Part shown: in pieces, positions 18,125-26,899 of the stretch
How the letters are laid out: each line of letters begins with the position of its first letter
Position numbering within the stretch: position 1 is the stretch's first letter
NCBI RefSeq assembly: GCF_002777965.1
Contig: NZ_NGVR01000005.1
Span: forward strand, 1-55,517
Length of the DNA stretch: 55,517 bases
Direction: 5' to 3'
From: Proteus columbae
GTDB taxonomy: Bacteria > Pseudomonadota > Gammaproteobacteria > Enterobacterales > Enterobacteriaceae
Notes under the pieces: generated by a model
Databases searched by the model: none
Seen by the model: only the letters and a program-made list of their open reading frames with translations
What the model was told of the DNA's origin: nothing
Translations under genes and position numbers: made by a program

Positions 18125-18746
18125 TACTCTTTCATCACTGAAAGTGATCCCCGTGATCCAAATTAATCGCGCTGAAGATGCAATCTGGCTGGGTGAAATT
18201 CTAACCCAAAATCAATTACCTGTTGCTGAAATTACCTTTCGTACACCAGCTGCTGCCAAAGCCATAAAATTAATGCATGAACACTTTCCTGAGCTTATTT
18301 TATGTGCAGGAACAGTATTAACTGCACAACAAGCTGATATGGCAAAAGAAGCGGGAGCAAGCTTTGTTATTTCTCCGGGTTATAACCCAAGTACAGTTGA
18401 TTACTGCCTTAATAACGGCATTGATATTGTACCGGGTATTAACAACCCAAGCCAAATTGAGGTTGCTCTTGAAAAAGGCTTAACCTTACTTAAATTCTTC
18501 CCAGCAGAAGCCTCTGGCGGTGTAAAAATGCTAAAAGCATTAGCATCGCCTTATGCTCAAGCCCAATTTATGCCAACTGGCGGCATTAGTTTAAATAACG
18601 TGAGTGATTATCTTGCTATTCCACAAGTTGTTGCTTGTGGAGGAAGCTGGATTGCCACAGCAGATACAATTGATAAGCAAGATAAAGGAACCATTGTTAA
18701 TCATATTCAAAGTATCCACTCATTACTAAAAACACATAAGGGATAA
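18105..18746 (+). CDS. eda: KDPG aldolase (Eda)
   Basis: This aldolase splits 2-keto-3-deoxy-6-phosphogluconate into pyruvate and glyceraldehyde-3-phosphate. The 213-residue TIM-barrel has AEITFRTPAA (Glu42), CAGTVL, SPGYNP and the Schiff-base lysine Lys130 in LLKFFPAEASGG, then MPTGGIS. It overlaps kdgK by 20 bases. It completes the uronate branch begun by KduI and KduD. Confidence 0.94.
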
Positions 18747-18751
18747 ATAAA

Positions 18752-19333
18752 ATGAAACAGGTTGCCGTTTTATTAGCTGATGGATTTGAAGAAGGTGAAG
18801 CCGTTATTTTTATTGATATCATGCGCCGTCTTGATATTCATGTTGATGTACTTTCTTGCATGGATAGCTTGGTATTAAATACTTATTTTGAAACTAAAAT
18901 CAGTGCTGATTTTCTATTAGCTGAAAAGCTGACACACAGCTATGACGCAATAATGATGCCGGGTGGTCCTAAAGGCACAGATCGTTTATGCGCTAACGAA
19001 CAAGTTATTCAATTTATTAAACGCCATATTACTGAAGATAAATATATTTGTGCACTGTGCTCTTCAGGAGCAAAAGTATTGGCCGCACATCATCTTCTTG
19101 AAGGTCGTAATTACAGTACTGGCGATAAATTAGCAGATAAATACGATGACGGTCATTATCTTGATCAAGATGTTGTTGTTGATGGAAAGTTTATCAGTGC
19201 AAAAGGATTGGGTGTGAGTTTTGAATTTGCCTTTACGGTGGCTCGCCATTTATTAAGCGACAATACAGAAAAAGTAGACTGGCAAGCTAATCATATTTAT
19301 TTCAAACACTGGCCATTAGATTACCTAAAATAG
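18752..19333 (+). CDS. DJ-1/PfpI (ThiJ) family protein
   Basis: The 193-residue protein has the DJ-1 fold signature: ADGFEEGEAV with acidic Glu16, MMPGGPKGTDRL, and the nucleophile elbow ALCSSGAKVLA with Cys103. Members include glyoxalases, deglycases and chaperone-like proteins, so function cannot be assigned. It starts five bases after eda and ends at a terminator, so it is the last gene of the kbaY operon. A detoxification role for reactive dicarbonyls from keto-deoxy sugars is a guess from context. Confidence 0.8.
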   Translation: MKQVAVLLADGFEEGEAVIFIDIMRRLDIHVDVLSCMDSLVLNTYFETKISADFLLAEKLTHSYDAIMMPGGPKGTDRLCANEQVIQFIKRHITEDKYICALCSSGAKVLAAHHLLEGRNYSTGDKLADKYDDGHYLDQDVVVDGKFISAKGLGVSFEFAFTVARHLLSDNTEKVDWQANHIYFKHWPLDYLK

Positions 19334-19354
19334 CTAAATTAATTATTATTAACG

Positions 19355-19387
19355 ATATAAAGGGGATTAACTCCCCTTTATATTTTC
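19355..19387 (+). terminator. Terminator of the kbaY-kdgK-eda operon
   Basis: ATATAAAGGGG, a short loop and CCCCTTTATAT are followed by TTTTCATTTT. It lies 20 bases after the DJ-1 gene stop and before the convergent phospholipase D-like gene. Confidence 0.85.
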
Positions 19388-19419
19388 ATTTTAATTAACG
19401 ATAAATCAATATATAGCCG

Positions 19420-21126
19420 TTATTTTTGTTTAAATGCATGAGGCTCAGAGTAACGCCACAATTTATCCCAATATTCTTTAATAAAGGTGCTAACGGCTTC
19501 TTTACCTTCAACAAGATAGTTAAATTCTGACAAATATCCTGGGTACATATTATCTGAACCCACAATATACAATTCATCATCAATAATAGTCACTTTAGCG
19601 TGGTTTCCTGGAGCTGGAGCGACTTTAGGATAAATACCACTCGCATTAACCAATGACCAGAATGGATGCCCAATATCACCTTTTTTCGGTGGATCTTCAC
19701 TCAGCGGTGCTTCTTTTAGTGTGGCGGTATAAGATGATTCATCAGCATCTGGCCATTTATACGTTTTACCTTCCGTTTGTCGTGCTTTTGGTACTTTATC
19801 GGTAAAAAAGAATGGCGCTATTTTAATACGACGCAGTGCTGACTGACGGATTTTATCAGGATCAGGAATAACAGCATCTGTCTCAACATCATGTGTCATA
19901 TAATATTTAAATAATTCAAATGTTCTTTGAGCACCAGAGCCAAATGAATATTGGTCACCATTTGCACCAGCAGCGGCATCTAATGGTGAAACAACAATTT
20001 CAACTTCGAGTTCTGGGTTTTTTAATAACGCTTCAATAATCCAATGACAAACAGGGTGATCTTTCCATTTTTTCTTCCATGCACTCACGACATCTTGTTG
20101 AGACATACGAATTTTTTTCTTAGCATTTTTTATAAGGTATTCCTTCATTTTCTCGGAACCTTTCTTATAATCAACTCGCATATCAGGTCCTTCCCAATAT
20201 TTTCCTACTGAGAAAATACGGTCAGTTTTGAAAAAGCCTTCATCTGGTGATTGAGCTAAATTTTGTTCATTTTTCTTTTTTATTTCTCTTAATACACTGC
20301 TCTTTGTTAATGGATCGATAATTTTATAACTTGCTTTTTTAGCGACCCATTCATTTTTTTTACTATCAAAATATTCTTTCGTAATTAAATCTTTACCCAC
20401 ATCCCACATTTTATTTAAAAATAATTGGGAGTGAAGTGCTGATTCGCCAATAACCTTAACGGAAACATCATGAACTGGCGGATAACTTTTAAAAAGATCC
20501 ATATTTAAATTATGCCCACCCACGAAAGCTTCACAACCATCAACAGCAATAATTTTTGTATGGTTCCATGTCATTCGGGTATCTAACTCAGAAATAAAAT
20601 CTTCTGGTAGCACTTTTTTTTCTAAAGAGACTTTTAAGCCATCAATAATACGGTAAAAGCGACCAATCCAAATATCTGGAATACATTCCCAATATTTCCC
20701 ACGTTCTTTAATCAATTCAATAAGATCTTTTTTCAATGCCAGATATTCAGGTGTTCCACTAAAATAGTATTTAACGCCGTTTAATAAAACAGTTGGTGTC
20801 TGTGCAAATAAAAACCGAATTTGTGTACGTTCTTTACGCCCTTTCTTTTCAGAAAAAGATTTATCAATTGCAGCAAGAATAATTTTTCGCCACTCTTCAT
20901 CAGGGGCATTAAGAGAAGAAATATCGCAGCGATACAGCATGTTATCTAAGATAGATGTAATGGCTTGTTCAAATTCAGCCTCACGCTCTATCGCTTTTGG
21001 CATAATTTCTTTACCAAATGGCATTCCCCATACATGGGGCGTATCAAAAATCTTCACATAGTTATTTTCAGATGTTTCATTGAAGAAACCTTTTAATTCT
21101 GTTTTTAATCCATCAATAAGTTTCAT
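19420..21126 (-). CDS. Phospholipase D-like protein with two HKD motifs
   Basis: The 568-residue protein carries two complete HxKx4D motifs: His189-Thr-Lys191 to Asp196 in WNHTKIIAVDG, and His509-Ala-Lys511 to Asp516 in GNHAKVTIIDD. Each is followed by the usual Gly/Ser-Asn segment (FVGGHNLN, IVGSDNMY). This predicts phosphodiesterase or phosphatidyltransferase activity. There is no signal peptide and no transmembrane segment. Being next to a T6SS cluster, it could be an exported Tle5-type lipase, but it is shorter than known Tle5 proteins and no immunity gene is adjacent. It is monocistronic and convergent with the eda operon. Confidence 0.8.
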   Translation of the reverse strand: MKLIDGLKTELKGFFNETSENNYVKIFDTPHVWGMPFGKEIMPKAIEREAEFEQAITSILDNMLYRCDISSLNAPDEEWRKIILAAIDKSFSEKKGRKERTQIRFLFAQTPTVLLNGVKYYFSGTPEYLALKKDLIELIKERGKYWECIPDIWIGRFYRIIDGLKVSLEKKVLPEDFISELDTRMTWNHTKIIAVDGCEAFVGGHNLNMDLFKSYPPVHDVSVKVIGESALHSQLFLNKMWDVGKDLITKEYFDSKKNEWVAKKASYKIIDPLTKSSVLREIKKKNEQNLAQSPDEGFFKTDRIFSVGKYWEGPDMRVDYKKGSEKMKEYLIKNAKKKIRMSQQDVVSAWKKKWKDHPVCHWIIEALLKNPELEVEIVVSPLDAAAGANGDQYSFGSGAQRTFELFKYYMTHDVETDAVIPDPDKIRQSALRRIKIAPFFFTDKVPKARQTEGKTYKWPDADESSYTATLKEAPLSEDPPKKGDIGHPFWSLVNASGIYPKVAPAPGNHAKVTIIDDELYIVGSDNMYPGYLSEFNYLVEGKEAVSTFIKEYWDKLWRYSEPHAFKQK

Positions 21127-21558
21127 AATATTCCTTTATTTTACAAACAGGGTGTCAATATTATTTAAATAAATATTTAAATAATTATCGATTCAATTAA
21201 TATAGATAGAATGTTTTCATTCCTATAAAAACATCACTTAACAGACACATGATAACTTGACATCACTCTAATTATTTTTATTTAACATTTACAACCTCCT
21301 TTTTCTTAAAAAGAATAAACTATAATTTTATATTTTAGGTATCATCAATAATAAAACCATTCTTATTTATAATAGTAACCTAACACTAAATAGCCGTTAT
21401 TATTAAACTACAAAACTAGTTATATCGACATTTATTAGTCTATAAATGAATCCTTATAAATTATCATTTATTAATTTAGTCTTTTTTGGATAGAATATTT
21501 AACAGGTATAACTGTATTAAATAACAGGTTTATCTGTATTCTTTTAATAGGAGGAAAC
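21127..21558. promoter_or_regulatory. Divergent AT-rich region between the PLD-like and repressor genes
   Basis: The region has no ORF that looks real. The part near 21490-21540 holds the tandem operator sites of the repressor gene. The rest is very AT-rich and presumably carries the PLD-like gene promoter, which I could not pinpoint. Confidence 0.5.
21502..21537 (+). promoter_or_regulatory. Two tandem repressor operators
   Basis: ACAGGTATAACTGT (21502-21515) and ACAGGTTTATCTGT (21524-21537) share the pattern ACAG-N6-CTGT. They are spaced 22 bp centre to centre, about two helical turns. They lie just upstream of the repressor gene and overlap its probable promoter, as expected for autoregulation by a CI-type dimer. 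The half-site order is opposite to the LexA box CTGT-N8-ACAG. Confidence 0.65.
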
Positions 21559-22191
21559 ATGAGTCTTGCAAATAGAGTTAAATCCAGAAGAGATGCCTTG
21601 AGGCTTACTCAGACTGAAGCTGCAGAAAAAGCAGGCATCAGACAACAATCATGGGCTTCAATAGAAGATGGCTCAACCAAAAAGCCTCGTAATATTATTA
21701 GTATTGCAAGAGCTTTAGAGTGTGATGCTGGTTGGTTAATGATGGGTGATAACATTCAACCTATTCATGATATCAACACGAAAAAATTACCACTAATAAG
21801 CTACGTTCAAGCAGGAAACTTAGTGCATAGTGTTCCTATTACGGATTGTGATGGTGAATTTGAGTATATTCTGACAGATCAAGCACTCTCACAAAGTGCT
21901 TTTGCATTAAAAATAGAAGGAGACTCAATGGAGCCTGATTTTAAATCAGGAGATGTAATCATTGTTGATCCTGAAATAAAACCACATCCTGGTGAATTTA
22001 TTGTTGCAGCTAATAATGAAAGAGAAGCAACATTTAAGAAATACAGACCAACTCACATTGATGCCAATGGCAATGAGCATTTTGAACTTATACCATTGAA
22101 TAGTGACTACCCAACACTCAGTAGTGAAAACACACCATTAATGATCATTGGCACAATGATTGAGCATCGTATTTATCGTCGCAAACGATAA
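21559..22191 (+). CDS. CI/LexA-type repressor: HTH plus S24 self-cleaving peptidase domain
   Basis: The 210-residue protein has an XRE helix-turn-helix at residues 5-60 (LTQTEAAEKAGIRQQSWASIE) and a C-terminal S24 domain. The cleavage site Ala85-Gly86 is in SYVQAGNLV. The nucleophile Ser123 is in EGDSMEPDF, and the general-base lysine is Lys160 or Lys161 in ATFKKYR. The tail FELIPLNSDYPTL is also CI-like. A GGAGG site precedes the ATG. Such repressors are inactivated by RecA during DNA damage. No phage genes are seen nearby, so it is either a relic or a recruited host regulator. Confidence 0.88.
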   Translation: MSLANRVKSRRDALRLTQTEAAEKAGIRQQSWASIEDGSTKKPRNIISIARALECDAGWLMMGDNIQPIHDINTKKLPLISYVQAGNLVHSVPITDCDGEFEYILTDQALSQSAFALKIEGDSMEPDFKSGDVIIVDPEIKPHPGEFIVAANNEREATFKKYRPTHIDANGNEHFELIPLNSDYPTLSSENTPLMIIGTMIEHRIYRRKR

Positions 22192-22815
22192 CTATTATTC
22201 CCAAAAAAGAACCCCAATAATTGCTAGCTCTATTATTGGGGTCTATCTCAAAAATAGTTTTATCTGCTTTCCCTCTGATTTAACCCAACTATTTATAAAA
22301 TGACTCATTAATTAATCAAATAAGAGAATGAAAGGAAGTCAAATAGCTCTTTTTCTACTTAATAATTAATACTTAGAAATACAAGCATTAAAGTTTAAGG
22401 TTTAAAAAAGCATTATTGCTTTATTTCTATTCTCCTATCATCTGGCACATCATTTAACAACCACAGAAACGATAACAAGTCGTTATCAATAAGAATAATT
22501 ACTATGTATATATACTCATCAAATCAACATAATCCACTTAATATAGAAACAATACATTATAAATTTAAATAAGATATAAAATAAATATCATATTATGATA
22601 CTTATTTGGAATAAATCTCTAATTTACCTCAATGCATTTTCTTTCTATTTCATTCTACTTTTAGAGATATCTCCTAAAAACATTAAGACAAATTGATTTA
22701 TTTGATTTTGTTTAATATAAAGAGGGCACTTTAAGATAAATTTCTTGGTAGTGAAATTACTTACTATTCCCCACTCTCAAGAGATCCTTTATTCGTTAAA
22801 TATAAGGATTTTATT
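22192..22815. promoter_or_regulatory. Upstream control region of the T6SS cluster
   Basis: No gene is seen in 624 AT-rich bases. A hairpin with arms ACCCCAATAAT and ATTATTGGGGT (22211-22241) follows the repressor stop. A GATAAC-N5-GTTATC inverted repeat (22471-22487) is a possible operator. A weak TTGATT (22702) and TATAAA pair precedes tssB by about 100 bases. Nothing was firmly identified as the T6SS promoter. Confidence 0.45.
22211..22241. terminator. Hairpin after the repressor gene
   Basis: This is an 11-bp stem of ACCCCAATAAT and ATTATTGGGGT. On the - strand it is followed by TTCTTTTTT, which is a stronger terminator tail than on the + strand (CTATCTC). It may act in both directions. 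Confidence 0.55.
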
Positions 22816-23313
22816 ATGTCAGATAGTTTTCAAAATGAAGTTCCTAAAGCGCGGGTAAATATAAAACTCGACTTACATACAGGCGGTGCACAAAAAAAAG
22901 TTGAGTTGCCTTTAAAACTATTGGCTATTGGTGACTACAGCAACGGAAAAGATAAACGTATTCTTTCAGAAAGAGAAAAGGTCAATATCAATAAAAATAA
23001 CTTCAATAGTGTTCTCACTGAATTTTCTCCGTCAGTCAATCTTACCGTAAAAAATACATTAGCAAACGATGGTAGCGAGGAGAGCATCAATCTGTCATTT
23101 AAAGAGATGGCAGACTTTGAACCGGAACAAGTTGCTCGCCAGATACCTCAACTCCGCGCCATGCTAGCAATGCGTAATCTCTTACGTGACTTGAAATCTA
23201 ACCTCCTTGATAACATCACTTTTCGTCGTGAACTCGAAAATATCCTGAAAGATCCTGCACTAAGTGATGAGCTACGCGAGGAATTATCTCAACTTGCACC
23301 GAAAAAAGACTAA
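22816..23313 (+). CDS. tssB: T6SS sheath small subunit TssB (VipA)
   Basis: This protein forms the contractile sheath with TssC. Its 165 residues match the family. Typical segments are the VPKARVNIKLDLHTGGAQKKVELPLKLLAIGDYS start (seen as shorter blocks), LTVKNTLANDGSEE and the conserved PQLRAMLAMRNLLRDLKSNL near the C-terminus. It begins the T6SS operon and lies 29 bases before tssC. Confidence 0.95.
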   Translation: MSDSFQNEVPKARVNIKLDLHTGGAQKKVELPLKLLAIGDYSNGKDKRILSEREKVNINKNNFNSVLTEFSPSVNLTVKNTLANDGSEESINLSFKEMADFEPEQVARQIPQLRAMLAMRNLLRDLKSNLLDNITFRRELENILKDPALSDELREELSQLAPKKD

Positions 23314-23342
23314 TTGGGTTTTATCATTACAGGATTATGCTT

Positions 23343-24884
23343 ATGTCAGTTAATAGCGAAAGTATTTCAAAAAGTACAACAACTGTACTTGATGAGCCCG
23401 CGAATAGCGGTGTTTACGCCTCACTCTTTGAAAAAATTAACCTCACACCTGTTTCTCAGGTAAGTGATATTAATATCTTCCAAGACAATAGTGCTCTGGC
23501 AGATACCACAGCAAATGAGCGCGTTACTGTTGCCGTTCAAGTCTTTCTTGAGCGCCTAAAATCTTCAGGTCAAAAAGTTGAGCGTTTAGATCGAAATTTA
23601 CTTGATCACCATATTGCTGATCTAGATAGACAAATTAGCGAACAACTTGATGAAGTCATGCATCACGCTGACTTTCAAAAAATTGAATCCGCATGGCGTG
23701 GGTTAAAATTCTTAGTGGATCGCACTGATTTTCGTCAAAACGTAAAAATAGAGTTACTTGATATTGCTAAGGACGATTTACGCCAAGACTTTGAAGATTG
23801 TCCAGAAACTATCCAAAGTGGCCTTTATCACCACACCTATATCGAAGAGTATGATACCCCAGGTGGAGAACCTATTGCGGCTATTATCTCTAACTATGAG
23901 TTTGATCGTAGCCCTCAAGATATTGCGCTATTACGAAATATCGCAAAGATATCGGCATCAGCCCACATGCCATTTGTTGGCTCGGTTGGCCCTGCATTTT
24001 TTGGTAAAGACTCTATGGAAGAAGTGGCTGCTATTAAAGACATCAGCAACTACTTTGACCGTGCTGAATACATCAAATGGAAATCTTTCCGCGATTCTGA
24101 CGATGCCCGCTATATTGGCTTAACAATGCCTCGCGTTTTAGGTCGCCTTCCTTATGGCCCAGACACTATTCCTGTACGTAGTTTTAATTATATTGAAGAA
24201 GTAAAAGGTCCAGACCATGAGAAATATTTGTGGACAAATGCAACCTTTGCTTTTGCTGCCAATATGGTTAAAAGCTTTATTAACAATGGCTGGTGTGTAC
24301 AAATTCGCGGCCCCCAAGCAGGCGGTGCTGTAAAAGATTTACCTATTCATCTTTATGATTTAGGAACAGGAAGTCAGGTCAAAATTCCATCTGAAGTGAT
24401 GATCCCTGAAACACGAGAGTTTGAATTTGCCAATCTTGGTTTTATTCCGCTGTCTTACTATAAAAACCGAGATTACTCTTGTTTCTTCTCTGCAAATTCG
24501 GCGCAAAAACCCGCTATTTATGAAACGACTGATGCAACAGCTAATAGCCGCATCAATGCGCGCTTACCTTATATTTTCCTCCTTTCGCGAATTGCTCATT
24601 ATCTGAAATTAATTCAGCGTGAAAATATTGGTACCACAAAAGATCGTCGTTTATTAGAGCTTGAGTTAAATAATTGGGTTCGTAGTTTAGTGACCGAAAT
24701 GACTGATCCAAGTGATGATTTACAAGCTTCTCACCCGCTTCGTGATGCAAAAGTGGTAGTGGAAGATATTGAAGATAATCCAGGCTTTTTCAGAGTGAAA
24801 CTGTATGCCGTTCCACACTTCCAAGTGGAAGGAATGGATGTTGATCTCTCGTTAGTATCTCAAATGCCAAAAGCGAAAGCATAA
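23343..24884 (+). CDS. tssC: T6SS sheath large subunit TssC (VipB)
   Basis: This is the large sheath subunit that contracts to push out the Hcp tube. It is 513 residues from the ATG at 23343, which has AGGA eight bases upstream. The ATG two codons earlier is too close to that site. Family blocks include ESAWRGLKFLVDRTDF, ISNYEFDRSPQDIALLRNIAKI, GLTMPRVLGRLPYG and NARLPYIFLLSRIAHYLKL. The ClpV-binding N-terminal part of the sheath lies on this subunit in other systems. Confidence 0.96.
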   Translation: MSVNSESISKSTTTVLDEPANSGVYASLFEKINLTPVSQVSDINIFQDNSALADTTANERVTVAVQVFLERLKSSGQKVERLDRNLLDHHIADLDRQISEQLDEVMHHADFQKIESAWRGLKFLVDRTDFRQNVKIELLDIAKDDLRQDFEDCPETIQSGLYHHTYIEEYDTPGGEPIAAIISNYEFDRSPQDIALLRNIAKISASAHMPFVGSVGPAFFGKDSMEEVAAIKDISNYFDRAEYIKWKSFRDSDDARYIGLTMPRVLGRLPYGPDTIPVRSFNYIEEVKGPDHEKYLWTNATFAFAANMVKSFINNGWCVQIRGPQAGGAVKDLPIHLYDLGTGSQVKIPSEVMIPETREFEFANLGFIPLSYYKNRDYSCFFSANSAQKPAIYETTDATANSRINARLPYIFLLSRIAHYLKLIQRENIGTTKDRRLLELELNNWVRSLVTEMTDPSDDLQASHPLRDAKVVVEDIEDNPGFFRVKLYAVPHFQVEGMDVDLSLVSQMPKAKA

Positions 24885-24896
24885 GGTGAAGCACGG

Positions 24897-26234
24897 ATGA
24901 AAATATACCGCCCCCTCTGGAGTGATGGGGCCTTTTTGGCTCCTCAGCAATTTCAACAACAAGCAAGATGGGATAGCTATCTCATTAGCACCATCGCCAA
25001 TATAACGATTGCATCAGCATGGGGCGTCATTTGTGCCGAATTTGATGAAAGCGCCTTAACTATCTCGCGCCTTAGTGCACAAAAACTTATCGTTCGTTTT
25101 CCTGACGGCACGCTGATTGATACAACGCTGGCAGACAACTTACCGCCAGTCAATGAGCTGAGCCATTACTCGCAATATCAAACACTTGATATCGTTCTCG
25201 CATTACCTCTCTTGCAAGCTAATGGTGGCAACCTTATGCAAGAAGGACGCTCTGATAGACCACAAGCGTTCTATCAAGAGTGGATGAAAGTACAAGATTT
25301 AATTGGCCAAGAACAAACGGACATCGCTGTGTTAAGACACAGTATTACTTTGCGTTACGCCCATGAAGAGAATAGTGCATACATGACTTGTCCGGTTGCT
25401 CGGTTAATTCGCAATGCCCAAGGTGCATGGGAAATAGATAAACATTTTATTCCCCCGTTATTAAGTTGTAGTGCTAGCTCTGAATTAACAACATTATTCT
25501 CAGAATTTATGCATCGCTTAGTGGCAAAACGTCGTCGCCTAATGACTATGCGCCGCGAAAATAATGAGCAAATGGCTGATTTTGCTGTCGCTGATGTCTC
25601 ACTCTTTTGGCTACTCAATGCGATTAACAGTGCTGAGCCTGTATTAAGTGAATTACTATCATCAATGGGGCGTCACCCTGAGCTTCTTTATCGTGAATTA
25701 GTGCGTTTAGCAGGTGCGCTACTGACATTTTCACTCGATCATGAAAATGGCGATATTCCACTTTATCAACACTCATTCCCAGAGCAGGTTTTTCCACCTT
25801 TATTTAGCTTACTTAATACTCTGTTAGAAGCGAGTTTACCTTCACGCGTGATTAATATTGCTCTTGATAAAGAAGGGCCGTTCTGGCGTGGTGAATTACA
25901 TGATCCTCGCCTACGCGAAGATGCTGATTTCTATCTTTCAGTGCGTTCTGCATTACCGGCCCATTTGTTGATCACTCAATTTCCACTACTTTGTAAAGCC
26001 GGTAGTAATGACGATGTTGCGAGTGTGGTTAACATCGCACTTAACGGTATTCCATTACAACCTTTAACACATGTTCCTGCTGCTATCCCTCTGCGTTTAG
26101 AAAATCACTATTTTGCTCTTGAACTCAATAATCCTGCGGGTCAAGCCATGCTCTCTTCCGGTCACTGTGCTTTTTATGTACCCGGAACATTAGGTGAAAT
26201 TCAACTCGAACTTTTTGCGGTACTTCGCTCATGA
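24897..26234 (+). CDS. tssK: T6SS baseplate protein TssK
   Basis: This trimeric baseplate subunit links TssFG wedges to the TssJLM membrane complex. The 445-residue protein starts KIYRPLWSDGAFLAPQQFQQQARW, typical of TssK, whose N-terminal domain is phage-shell-like. It ends at a TGA that overlaps the ATG of tssL by four bases, so the two are probably coupled. Confidence 0.94.
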   Translation: MKIYRPLWSDGAFLAPQQFQQQARWDSYLISTIANITIASAWGVICAEFDESALTISRLSAQKLIVRFPDGTLIDTTLADNLPPVNELSHYSQYQTLDIVLALPLLQANGGNLMQEGRSDRPQAFYQEWMKVQDLIGQEQTDIAVLRHSITLRYAHEENSAYMTCPVARLIRNAQGAWEIDKHFIPPLLSCSASSELTTLFSEFMHRLVAKRRRLMTMRRENNEQMADFAVADVSLFWLLNAINSAEPVLSELLSSMGRHPELLYRELVRLAGALLTFSLDHENGDIPLYQHSFPEQVFPPLFSLLNTLLEASLPSRVINIALDKEGPFWRGELHDPRLREDADFYLSVRSALPAHLLITQFPLLCKAGSNDDVASVVNIALNGIPLQPLTHVPAAIPLRLENHYFALELNNPAGQAMLSSGHCAFYVPGTLGEIQLELFAVLRS

Positions 26235-26899
26235 TTACGAATACAAGAACAGCTAAAAATAACATGATTGATATGCTTTTTGCTGACACTTGGCTAATGG
26301 TATGTCAGCTACGTCAAGGTGCCGAAATTACTGATGGGAAAGCATTCTATCGGCGCGTCTGTGAACATATAGATAAAACGCGCCAACAACTCACAGAAAA
26401 AGGCTACTCCCAATCTGCCATCGAAAACATGCTTTATGCACAATGCGCTTTAATTGATGAAAGCGTAATGAATCGCACCGAGCGTGATGACGGTTACTTA
26501 CAGTGGATACAATCCCCATTACAAGCTAAATATTTCAATACATTAGAAGCGGGTGACAAACTATGGGATAGGTTGCGTAATCTATTAAATGAACCAACCC
26601 CCAACCATGATGTACTTATCTGTTTTCACCGAGTGATCACTCTGGGTTTTGTTGGTAAATATCGCCAAACCAATGCGCCTGAACGAGAACAAATTATTGA
26701 GTTACTTAATACTCAACTTCCCGCCTATGCACTATCAAGTGATTTACCTTTAGTGATGAAACCCAAGCATCGTATGAATCGTCGTCATATTTATTGGCTA
26801 GGTTGGTTCGGGGGAATTGCGGTGCTAGCAATGCTGTGGTGGGGCTTTTCTGTGTCATTAGAAAATTTACTTCAACAATGGGTTATTCAAGGAAAGTAA
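26231..26899 (+). CDS. tssL: T6SS inner-membrane protein TssL (DotU family)
   Basis: This protein forms the inner-membrane complex with TssM. Its cytoplasmic helical domain (MIDMLFADTWLMVCQLRQG, ENMLYAQCALIDESVM, RTERDDGYLQW) is followed by one C-terminal transmembrane helix (about residues 185-207) and a short periplasmic tail. At 222 residues it is the short form without a fused OmpA domain. The peptidoglycan-binding part is supplied by the next gene. Its stop overlaps that gene's ATG (TAATG). Confidence 0.93.
   Translation: MITNTRTAKNNMIDMLFADTWLMVCQLRQGAEITDGKAFYRRVCEHIDKTRQQLTEKGYSQSAIENMLYAQCALIDESVMNRTERDDGYLQWIQSPLQAKYFNTLEAGDKLWDRLRNLLNEPTPNHDVLICFHRVITLGFVGKYRQTNAPEREQIIELLNTQLPAYALSSDLPLVMKPKHRMNRRHIYWLGWFGGIAVLAMLWWGFSVSLENLLQQWVIQGK

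Noticed and set aside
21559-22191. Chromosomal LexA or part of an intact prophage
   Set aside because: The helix-turn-helix is XRE/CI type rather than LexA type, the operators have the opposite half-site order to a LexA box, and no phage structural or integrase genes are near.
22440-22460. TGGCACATCATTTAAC upstream of tssB as a sigma-54 promoter
   Set aside because: The -24 part fits but the -12 GC is missing, so it does not meet the consensus.
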